NCBI GenBank assembly: GCA_003235605.1
Contig: QJVU01000538.1
Span: forward strand, 1 to 5,099
Direction of reading: 5' to 3'
Origin: Planctomycetota bacterium
Lineage (GTDB): Bacteria > Planctomycetota > UBA1135 > UBA2386
DNA length: 5,099 nt
Shown: positions 1-5,099 of the stretch, one piece after another
Numbering within the stretch: position 1 is the stretch's first letter
Layout of the letters: each line of letters starts with the position of its first letter
Notes under the pieces: model-generated
What the model saw: only the letters and a program-made list of their open reading frames with translations
The model's database searches: none
Told to the model about the DNA's origin: nothing
Program-made: the position numbers and the translations under genes

Positions 1-822
1 AGGAACAACAAGATCCTCGAAGCTGCCCCCTACCTGGAGGAGGGCGACTGGGTGCGGCTGTCGTTGGACTCGGCGCGCAACGGGACCTTCCAGCGCATGC
101 ACAATCCGACGCCGAAGACGTTGACGTTGGACGAGATCTGTTCCTGGGTTCCCAAGATCAAGGCGCAGAACCCGCACTTCGACTTCGGCTACTCGTTCAT
201 CATCACCTGGAAGGGTGCTCAGCGGGACGACGTGAAGGTGATCGAGAACATCGACGAGATCGTCGAGGCCGCCCACCGCGCCAGGGATGCGGGTTTCAAC
301 TACATCTCCTACAAGCCGTTCCTGGAGCGCGCCGAGGACGGCGCCGAGATCATGGACCCGGCAAAGGCCGAGGAGGACATGCGCCGCACCGTGGTCCGAA
401 TCCGCAGCCTCGTGGATGAGGCCAAGGCGCTGGAAAAGCCAGGCTTCCGCGTGATGGAGAGCACCAACCTGCGGATGTTGGAAGAGGACAGCTGGCGGGA
501 CCTCACCAGGCAGCCGAAGACCTGCCACATGCAGGCGCTGCGACAGGTGCTGACTCCCCTCGGGGCCTTCAACTGCCCGGCCTACCGTGGCGTGGCCCAC
601 GCCCGCATCGGCGACAAGGATGCCTACAAGGACTTCGTCGCTGCGAAGAACACGGCGGAGAGGACCAAGAACCTGCTGGACAACTTCGACGCCAGCCACA
701 ACTGCCAGGAGATCACCTGCCTCTACAACCGCACCAACTGGTGGATGGAGCAGCTGATCGATGGGGATGCGGATCTGGACGCGCTGCAGCCAGCGGGAGA
801 ATGCAACGACTACTTCCTGTAG
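1..822 (+). CDS. Radical SAM-type protein, C-terminal part (5' end outside window)
   Basis: The frame is open from base 1 to the TAG at 820-822, giving 273 residues with no start; the true start lies upstream. The segment with VRLSLDSA (about residues 19-26), followed by TFQRMHNP and then GYSFIITWKGA (about 63-73), resembles the inner strands of a radical SAM barrel, where a strand ending in SLD is followed by a second strand of the I-x-x-x-x-N/G type. The CxxxCxxC motif that binds the SAM-cleaving [4Fe-4S] cluster would lie upstream and cannot be checked. After the barrel come five cysteines (residues 175, 192, 235, 240, 268). They are spaced C-x12-G-x3-C and then C-x4-C, which recalls a SPASM/twitch auxiliary cluster domain but does not match it exactly. 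The substrate is unknown. The 3' end overlaps the proposed modA start, so the gene probably shares a transcript with modABC. The family call is fairly secure; function is not assignable. Confidence 0.75.
   Translation, partial: RNNKILEAAPYLEEGDWVRLSLDSARNGTFQRMHNPTPKTLTLDEICSWVPKIKAQNPHFDFGYSFIITWKGAQRDDVKVIENIDEIVEAAHRARDAGFNYISYKPFLERAEDGAEIMDPAKAEEDMRRTVVRIRSLVDEAKALEKPGFRVMESTNLRMLEEDSWRDLTRQPKTCHMQALRQVLTPLGAFNCPAYRGVAHARIGDKDAYKDFVAAKNTAERTKNLLDNFDASHNCQEITCLYNRTNWWMEQLIDGDADLDALQPAGECNDYFL
747..750 (+). promoter_or_regulatory. Possible Shine-Dalgarno for modA
   Basis: GGAG lies 10 nt upstream of the ATG at 761, inside the radical SAM reading frame. It is the only ribosome-binding-like motif suitably placed for an in-frame modA start. 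The alternative CTG at 842, just after the radical SAM stop, has no such motif in front of it. In a GC-rich coding sequence a GGAG can easily arise by chance. Confidence 0.3.
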
Positions 823-1555
823 CGCCAACCTTGGCCGTGGCCTGGCGCAGCCGGCCCGGCGCTCGCTACTGCTCCTCGTGGGCCTGCTGCCCGCCTGTGC
901 CGAGGTGGAAACGCGCCCCCAGGTCTTCGTGGCGGCAAGCCTCCACCAGGCCGTCACCGAGGTGGCCCGGGAACAGGGACTGGAAGTGGCTCTTGCCACA
1001 GCCGCCTCCTCGACGCTGGCGCGACAGATCGAGGCCGGCGCCCCGGCCTGCGTGTTCCTCTCGGCCAACCGCCGGTGGATGGACTACCTTGCCGATCGTG
1101 GCCTCCTGGCCAGGGATGCGCGCCGGATCCTGGCCGGGAACCGGCTGGCGTGGGTGGCGCGCTCCCCAGGGGTTCTGAGGGACAGGAAGGCTGCCCGCTC
1201 ATTGGCGATGGGGGACCCCAGCCACGTGCCCCTGGGCCAGTACGCCCGGGACTGGCTGGAGCGACAGGGCACGTGGCAGCATTGGCGCGACCGCATCTTG
1301 CCCACCACGAGCGCTCCGGCGGCCGTGCGCCTGGTGCAGGCTGGCGAGGCGGACCTGGCACTCGCCTACGCCACCGATGCCCGCGCCAGCGGTCTGCGCT
1401 GGGCGGTGGTGGATGGGGACGCCGCCGTCGTCTACGAGTGCGCGATCCTGCGGCAGCAAGATTCGCCGGCAGCGCGGCGGATCTATGAGGCGCTGACTGG
1501 CGAGGCCGCAGCTAGGATCTATGCCCGCCATGGCTTCGTGCCTGCTGCCCGCTGA
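761..1555 (+). CDS. modA: Molybdate ABC transporter substrate-binding protein ModA, probable lipoprotein
   Basis: Extracytoplasmic binding protein that captures molybdate (possibly tungstate) and hands it to ModB. Family hallmarks are in the expected order: VFVAASLHQAV (residues 56-65), SSTLARQIEAGAP (83-95), VFLSANRRWMDYLADRGLL (98-116), GDPSHVPLGQYA (151-162), the LAYATDA strand with Tyr203 (201-207), and a C-terminal EAAARIYARHGF. Residues 33-46 read RR, a leucine-rich stretch, then LPAC with Cys46, a lipobox-like signal, so the mature protein is probably lipid-anchored. The start is uncertain. ATG 761 has a GGAG 10 nt upstream but gives a 45-residue leader and a 62-nt overlap with the preceding gene. 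ATG 767 is also possible. CTG 842 would give a compact 18-residue signal peptide but lacks a ribosome-binding motif. The gene overlaps modB by 35 nt. Product call is strong; the start is weak. Confidence 0.88.
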   Translation: MGMRIWTRCSQRENATTTSCSANLGRGLAQPARRSLLLLVGLLPACAEVETRPQVFVAASLHQAVTEVAREQGLEVALATAASSTLARQIEAGAPACVFLSANRRWMDYLADRGLLARDARRILAGNRLAWVARSPGVLRDRKAARSLAMGDPSHVPLGQYARDWLERQGTWQHWRDRILPTTSAPAAVRLVQAGEADLALAYATDARASGLRWAVVDGDAAVVYECAILRQQDSPAARRIYEALTGEAAARIYARHGFVPAAR

Positions 1556-2222
1556 GACCTCACCTGCCGCTGCCGCGTTGGTCCTGTCGCTGAAGGTCGG
1601 CCTCTGCGCCACGGCCGTGGCGCTGCTGCCGGCAACGGCGCTGTCCTACTGGCTGGCACGTACCGACAGCCGCCTGCGGCCCTTCGTGGATGCGGCGGTG
1701 ATCCTGCCCATGGTCATTCCACCGGTGGTGGTGGGCTACTTCCTGCTGGTGCTGTTCGGCCGCGGCGGCCCGTTGGGGATCCACCTGGCCTTCACCTGGC
1801 AAGGCGCTGCCCTCGCGTCCCTGGTCATGGGCTCGCCCCTCATGATTCGCGCGATGCGCCAGGCCTTCGAGGATGTCGACCCGGGGCTCGAAGATGCCGC
1901 CGCCGTGCTCGGTGCGGGCAGGGTGCGGGTGTTCTTCTCGATCACCGTGCCGATGGCGATGCGTGGCCTGATCGCCGGCTCCCTGTTGTGCTTCGCTCGC
2001 AGCCTGGGGGAGTTTGGAGCCACAATCACCTTCGCGGGCAGCGTCGAGGGAGCCGGTCTCACGCTGCCGGTCGCGATCTGGAAGTCCCTGCAGGAGCCGG
2101 GGCCCACGGGGGAAGCCTGGGCCTGGCGCATGACCTGGATCTGTGTGGCAGTGGCGGTGGCAGCGACGCTGTTGACGGAGCTGATGGTGCGTCGTCGGCG
2201 CCAGGTCGGGGCCAGGCGATGA
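1521..2222 (+). CDS. modB: Molybdate ABC transporter permease ModB
   Basis: Integral membrane subunit that forms the molybdate channel as a homodimer and contacts ModC. The 233 residues are close to the usual ModB length. Hydrophobic segments lie at about 16-45, 57-80, 93-108, 140-160 and 204-222. The coupling (EAA) loop is visible as LEDAAAVLGAGRVRVFFSITVP at 123-144, with the conserved Gly131, followed by the ModB-typical RSLGEFGATITFAG at 160-173. The C-terminus is a short basic tail (RRRR), consistent with a cytoplasmic end. Two ATGs compete for the start, 1521 and 1530. An AGGA at 1514-1517 is rather close to the first (3 nt) and rather far from the second (12 nt), so either may be used. 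Both lie inside modA, implying translational coupling. The stop overlaps the modC start in an ATGA junction. Confidence 0.93.
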   Translation: MPAMASCLLPAETSPAAAALVLSLKVGLCATAVALLPATALSYWLARTDSRLRPFVDAAVILPMVIPPVVVGYFLLVLFGRGGPLGIHLAFTWQGAALASLVMGSPLMIRAMRQAFEDVDPGLEDAAAVLGAGRVRVFFSITVPMAMRGLIAGSLLCFARSLGEFGATITFAGSVEGAGLTLPVAIWKSLQEPGPTGEAWAWRMTWICVAVAVAATLLTELMVRRRRQVGARR

Positions 2223-3292
2223 GCCTTCGGGCGAAGCTCCAGCTGTCCCGGGGCGCCTTCCACATGGACGTGGACCTGGACCTGGCGGCACCCATCACCG
2301 CTCTCTTCGGACCCAGCGGCAGTGGCAAGACCACGCTGCTGCACTGCCTGGCTGGCCTGATCCGCCCCCAGGGGGGTCGCATCCTCCTCGGAGATCGGGT
2401 GTTGTTCGACTCCGACACCAGGCGCTTCCTGCCGCCGCGCCGCCGTCGCGTGGGGATGGTGTTCCAGGACCTGCGCCTGTTCCCGCACCGCTGTGTCGAG
2501 GAGAACCTGCGCTACGGTCTGGCACTGGTGCCGGAGGGACGACACCGGCTGGAGCCCCGGGAGGTGATCGAGGCCCTGGAACTTGATCCGTTGCTGGTGC
2601 GGCGCCCGGATGAGATTTCGGGCGGCGAGCGGCAGCGGGTGGCCCTGGGCCGCGCGCTCCTGGCCATGCCGGATGCCTTGCTCATGGACGAGCCGCTGGC
2701 GTCCTTGGACCTGAAGCTCCGGCGCCAGATCCTGCCCTACCTGCGCTGGGTGCAGGAACGCTTCGAGATCCCGGTGGTATACGTGAGCCACTCGCTGCCG
2801 GAGATCCTGGAGCTCACCGACCAGGTCGTGGTCCTGGACCGCGGCAGGGTGAGGGGGCACGGGGAGGTGTTCGATGTCGTCGGCACCGCGCTTCACGGGA
2901 CGCTGGATGAGCCGTTCTTCGCCGACGCCCTGGTGTCGGTGCGCGTCGAGGCCCTGCACCAGGAAGGGCACTGGCTGCGCGCCACCCTGGGTGGCCAGGC
3001 TGTGGTGCTGCCTTTCGCGCGGCTCTCACCCGGGAGCCTGGGCAAGGTCGTTGTCGGCCCGGAGGACGTGATCCTGGCCCGCGAGCGGCTCCGCGGGGTT
3101 TCCGCGCGCAACCAGCTTCGCGGCAAGGTCGCGCGCATCACTTCGTTGCACGGCAGGTTGCTGGTGCATGTCGAGATCGGGGACGCGGTGCTGCGGGCCG
3201 AGATCACCCAGGCGGCGCGTGCCGATCTCGGAGTCGAGATCGGCAGCGAGGTCTACTGCGTCGTCAAGACCTCGGCGTTCCGGTGGGTCTGA
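2219..3292 (+). CDS. modC: Molybdate ABC transporter ATP-binding protein ModC with Mop/TOBE domain
   Basis: Cytoplasmic ATPase of the molybdate importer, 357 residues, near the usual ModC length. ABC motifs are complete and in order: Walker A GPSGSGKTT at 31-39, Q-loop Gln83 in VFQDLRLF, signature ISGGE at 133-137 (the common form is LSGGE), Walker B ALLMDEP at 153-159 with Asp157 and Glu158, D-loop SLD at 162-164, and switch His191. From about residue 294 the sequence SARNQLRGKVARI opens a Mop (TOBE) domain running to the C-terminus, the oxyanion-binding regulatory part that distinguishes ModC from other importer ATPases. I chose ATG 2219 because it overlaps the modB stop as ATGA and places the first strand directly before Walker A; the frame is open further upstream but that stretch runs inside modB. 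A perfect 11-bp inverted repeat lies within the 3' end of the gene (3220-3245). Confidence 0.95.
   Translation: MSLRAKLQLSRGAFHMDVDLDLAAPITALFGPSGSGKTTLLHCLAGLIRPQGGRILLGDRVLFDSDTRRFLPPRRRRVGMVFQDLRLFPHRCVEENLRYGLALVPEGRHRLEPREVIEALELDPLLVRRPDEISGGERQRVALGRALLAMPDALLMDEPLASLDLKLRRQILPYLRWVQERFEIPVVYVSHSLPEILELTDQVVVLDRGRVRGHGEVFDVVGTALHGTLDEPFFADALVSVRVEALHQEGHWLRATLGGQAVVLPFARLSPGSLGKVVVGPEDVILARERLRGVSARNQLRGKVARITSLHGRLLVHVEIGDAVLRAEITQAARADLGVEIGSEVYCVVKTSAFRWV
3220..3245 (+). repeat. Perfect 11-bp inverted repeat with 4-nt loop inside modC
   Basis: TGCCGATCTCG (3220-3230), loop GAGT, then CGAGATCGGCA (3235-3245) are exact reverse complements. In RNA this would form a strong GC-rich stem 47 nt before the modC stop codon. 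It encodes part of the Mop domain (ADLGVEIGS). No T-run follows, so it is not a standard intrinsic terminator. It could be a 3' stabilising hairpin, a protein-binding palindrome, or a by-product of coding. Confidence 0.85.
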
Positions 3293-3307
3293 TACCCGGC
3301 TGGGCCG

Positions 3308-4354
3308 CTACCGCTCGCACATGGGCAACAGCTTGTTCGGGGTCAGCATGGCCACCACCGAGCAGGCGGTGCAGAACACCTTGGCGGTGATGCAGTGGTG
3401 GCCGGTCCAGCTTCCATCCCGGTTCTGGCAGCGGATCAACGCCTTGCTGATCTTGGGGTAGAAGTGCCTGAAGTTGGTTTCCTCGCCCATGTGCAGCGCC
3501 TGCACCGCGAACAGGGCAGCCAGGAACTCCTCGCCGCCGGCGCGGCCACCGACGTCCTGGTCGAATTTCATTCGAAGCACGACCTTGCTGGCCTTCCTGA
3601 TGTCAGCATCCTTCTCGCGGCCCATGCCGTAGAAGACCCGCAGCCCACCCGCCTGGGTGACGAAGCGCTCGCGGTTGCCCCATCTCTGCTCCCGGAAGAT
3701 GCCGGTGCTGGCCTCGTAGCAGTCCCTCCTCAGGTACTTGAGCACGTTGTCCACGGACGCGCCGTGGATCGAGATGCCAACAGCGTGGGCCTGTCGCAGG
3801 GTCAACCAGGCCGTGACGGTGGTCAGCATCGGCTCGTAGCTGACCTCGAACGCGCCGTTCTTCTGTTGGAAGCTCGCGATCAGCGCGGTCAGCTCGCGCA
3901 GCTTGCGGCGAGCGAACTGCTCCTCGTGTTTCTCGAGCTCCAGGGGCAGGATCTGGCTCAACAGCAGGGCCGCGTAGTACACGTCGATGTTGGGTCCGAG
4001 CTTGCGTTGGATCAGCGTATGGTGCGGTTGGTAGGATGCGCCGCCGAAATTGAGCCCGTTCTTGATCCGCTTCAACGACCAGTCGACGGCCTTGCGGATC
4101 TGGCCGTGGTACTTGCCGCGGTTGATGGTGCTACCGGTGTTCATCAGGGCGATGATGGCCATCGCGGTATTGCTGACGTCGCCGGGATGGCCGCGGTCGT
4201 TGCCCCAGGAGCCGTCGCGGTTCTGTGCCTGGAGCAGCCAGGCAACGCCCCGATCGACGCATTGCTTCACCGGCGTGGGGATCGGGTCGGGGGGAAACGT
4301 GCTGCCGAGCCCGACAAGCACCACCAGTGGGATTCCCATGCTTCGAAACATCAT
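3308..4354 (-). CDS. Secreted alpha-alpha toroid repeat protein (prenyltransferase/squalene-cyclase-like)
   Basis: A 348-residue protein starting MMFRSMG with a short hydrophobic stretch (residues 7-17), a probable Sec signal without an obvious AxA cleavage site. The rest divides into about six helical-hairpin repeats: near 31-71, 86-136, 152-190, 200-244, 251-288 and 301-337. The first and last carry the same QNRDGSW block (44-50 and 310-316), like the QW motif of squalene/oxidosqualene cyclases and related toroid proteins. The place where class II cyclases have DxDDTA reads DVSNTA (59-64), so the catalytic acids are mostly absent; classical cyclase activity is doubtful. Cysteines cluster near the end (309, 321, 328, 331, 346). 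The fold assignment rests on the repeats; function is unknown, and ligand binding or a structural role in the envelope are equally possible. ATG 4354 is chosen because AGGAGG lies 10 nt upstream. Transcribed alone, convergent with modC. Confidence 0.82.
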   Translation of the reverse strand: MMFRSMGIPLVVLVGLGSTFPPDPIPTPVKQCVDRGVAWLLQAQNRDGSWGNDRGHPGDVSNTAMAIIALMNTGSTINRGKYHGQIRKAVDWSLKRIKNGLNFGGASYQPHHTLIQRKLGPNIDVYYAALLLSQILPLELEKHEEQFARRKLRELTALIASFQQKNGAFEVSYEPMLTTVTAWLTLRQAHAVGISIHGASVDNVLKYLRRDCYEASTGIFREQRWGNRERFVTQAGGLRVFYGMGREKDADIRKASKVVLRMKFDQDVGGRAGGEEFLAALFAVQALHMGEETNFRHFYPKISKALIRCQNRDGSWTGHHCITAKVFCTACSVVAMLTPNKLLPMCER

Positions 4355-4364
4355 GGTGTCGGCG

Positions 4365-4370
4365 CCTCCT
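4365..4370 (-). promoter_or_regulatory. Shine-Dalgarno for the toroid repeat gene
   Basis: The minus strand reads AGGAGG, a full match to the anti-16S core, 10 nt before the ATG at 4354 and 13 nt before a second ATG at 4351. It supports the start at the double methionine rather than the internal Met6. Confidence 0.75.
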
Positions 4371-4396
4371 GGACCGAACTGGAGTCTGGTGCGGGC

Positions 4397-4402
4397 ATTG
4401 TA
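4397..4402 (-). promoter_or_regulatory. Possible -10 element for the toroid repeat gene
   Basis: The minus strand reads TACAAT, five of six matches to TATAAT, in an otherwise GC-rich 80-nt divergent spacer. Transcription would begin near 4390, giving a leader of about 35 nt that contains the AGGAGG. No good -35 is seen 16-18 nt upstream (the region reads around ACTTTCC), so a sigma-70-type promoter is only tentative. Confidence 0.3.
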
Positions 4403-4434
4403 GTCTTCCGGGTGGCGGGGGAAAGTTGCCCACC

Positions 4435-5099
4435 ATGGAATACCGCCACGTTGGGCGCTCCGGCCTTCGGGTCAGTGCGGTGAGTCTCGGTTCCTGGCTG
4501 ACCTACGGCAACACCGTGGGGCAGCACGGCACCGACCGCATCGTCGCGATGGCCCTGGAAGGCGGCGTCAACCTGTTGGACACCGCCGACGTGTACAACC
4601 GCGGGGAGGGAGAGCGTGCCCTGGCCAAGGCGATTGCCGGGCGCCGCCGGGAGCACCTTGTCCTCGCCAGCAAGTGTTTCTTCCCCATGAGCGAAGACGT
4701 CAACGACCGTGGTCTCTCTCGCAAGCACATCGTGGAGTCTCTGCATCAGAGCCTGGCGCGCCTGGGCACGGACTACCTCGATCTCTACCAGTGCCACCGG
4801 CCGGATCCGCAAACCCCCGTCGAGGAGACGGCCATGGCGATGGACGACCTGATCCGCCAGGGGAAGGTCCTCTACTGGGGTGTGAGCATGTGGCCTGCCA
4901 CCCTCATTGCGCGCGTCGTGGAGCTGTGCCGCAGTCAGAACCTGCACGCGCCGATCTCCAACCAACCGGTCTACAACCTCTTCGAGAGGGAGATCGAGGT
5001 CGACGTGATCCCCACCTGCGGCGAGCTGGGAGTCGGCCAGATCGTGTTTTCGCCGCTGGCCCAGGGAGTGCTGACGGGCAAGTACCGCCAAGGAGGCGT
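4435..5099 (+). CDS. Aldo/keto reductase, Kv-beta-like (3' end outside window)
   Basis: The frame is open from ATG 4435 to the window edge, giving the first 221 residues of a family normally around 310-340 long. Members are NAD(P)H-dependent TIM-barrel oxidoreductases that reduce aldehydes and ketones; the substrate here is not predictable. The N-terminus MEYRHVGRSGLRVSAVSLG is typical and fixes the start. The catalytic tetrad is intact: Asp49 in LDTADVY, Tyr54, Lys80 in LASK and His121 in YLDLYQCHRPD. GKVLYWGVSMW (residues 141-151) and ISNQPVYNLFERE match the barrel strands of the Kv-beta/YghZ-like branch, and FSPLAQGVLTGKY near the cut end is the usual cofactor-side loop. A weak GGGGGA lies at 4417-4422. 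The gene is divergent from the toroid gene, so shared regulation is possible but not shown. Confidence 0.92.
   Translation, partial: MEYRHVGRSGLRVSAVSLGSWLTYGNTVGQHGTDRIVAMALEGGVNLLDTADVYNRGEGERALAKAIAGRRREHLVLASKCFFPMSEDVNDRGLSRKHIVESLHQSLARLGTDYLDLYQCHRPDPQTPVEETAMAMDDLIRQGKVLYWGVSMWPATLIARVVELCRSQNLHAPISNQPVYNLFEREIEVDVIPTCGELGVGQIVFSPLAQGVLTGKYRQGG

Noticed and set aside
801..1178. An alternative + frame beginning at ATG 801 after GGGAGA, reading MQRLLPVAPTLAVAWR, which looks like a signal peptide
   Set aside because: The sequence then becomes Cys/Trp/Arg/Pro-rich without family likeness, and the modA frame already supplies its own signal peptide with lipobox. A frameshift is not needed to explain modA.
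1736..2971. A 411-residue open frame on the - strand opposite modB and modC
   Set aside because: It is rich in His, Gln, Arg and Pro, shows no domain, and covers two well-recognised genes; long antisense frames are expected in GC-rich coding DNA.
2219..3292. Could the ATPase belong to a sulfate, iron or polyamine importer instead?
   Set aside because: The C-terminal SARNQLRG Mop domain and the adjacent ModA- and ModB-type genes favour molybdate/tungstate.
3281..3300. Possible terminator hairpin GGGT-ctgat-ACCC at the modC stop
   Set aside because: Only 4 bp pair continuously and no T-run follows; too weak to call.
3395..4483. A 362-residue open frame on the + strand opposite the toroid gene
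   Set aside because: Composition is low-complexity Ala/Val/Leu/Gln/Asp typical of an antisense shadow. The minus-strand frame has a Shine-Dalgarno, signal peptide and coherent repeats.
4351..5091. A 246-residue open frame on the - strand opposite the aldo/keto reductase
   Set aside because: It overlaps a recognised reductase with an intact catalytic tetrad, and has no recognisable motif of its own.
1..5099. CRISPR arrays, tRNA/rRNA genes, transposases, att sites and tandem repeats
   Set aside because: No regularly spaced repeats, cloverleaf-like sequences, or transposase/integrase motifs were seen by eye; nearly all bases are accounted for by six genes.

Overview
The window is a GC-rich, tightly packed stretch of bacterial chromosome. 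It holds six protein-coding genes, two of them cut by the window edges, with almost no intergenic space. I see no rRNA, tRNA, CRISPR array, insertion sequence or phage gene. The lineage cannot be fixed from this sequence. High GC, a molybdate importer whose binding protein looks like a lipoprotein, a secreted-looking alpha-alpha toroid protein and a Kv-beta-like aldo/keto reductase would all fit a GC-rich Gram-negative such as a planctomycete, myxobacterium or acidobacterium. That is inference only.

Left part (1-3292, all + strand): the C-terminal 273 residues of a radical SAM-type protein are followed, with overlapping reading frames, by a complete molybdate ABC transporter. modA is the substrate-binding protein, modB the permease, and modC the ATPase with a C-terminal Mop/TOBE domain. 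The order modA-modB-modC, the overlaps at each junction (62, 35 and 4 nt with the starts chosen here) and the shared strand suggest one transcript with translational coupling. ModA would capture molybdate (or tungstate) outside the cytoplasmic membrane, a ModB dimer would form the channel, and a ModC dimer would power transport. The radical SAM gene may be an unrelated first cistron or a functionally linked enzyme. The operon promoter lies upstream of the window or inside the radical SAM gene.

Middle (3308-4354, - strand): a gene for a 348-residue protein made of about six helical-hairpin repeats of the prenyltransferase/squalene-cyclase toroid type, with an N-terminal export signal. It converges on modC with only 15 nt between the stop codons. 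It lacks the usual cyclase acid motif and is probably not an ordinary terpene cyclase.

Right part (4435-5099, + strand): the first 221 residues of an aldo/keto reductase with an intact catalytic tetrad, divergent from the toroid gene across an 80-nt spacer. That spacer carries a good Shine-Dalgarno and a -10-like hexamer for the toroid gene.

The most unusual features are a perfect 11-bp inverted repeat inside the 3' end of modC, the degenerate toroid protein with a clustered C-terminal HHC...CxxC pattern, and the long overlap and uncertain start of modA. I found no convincing evidence of a wholly new system.
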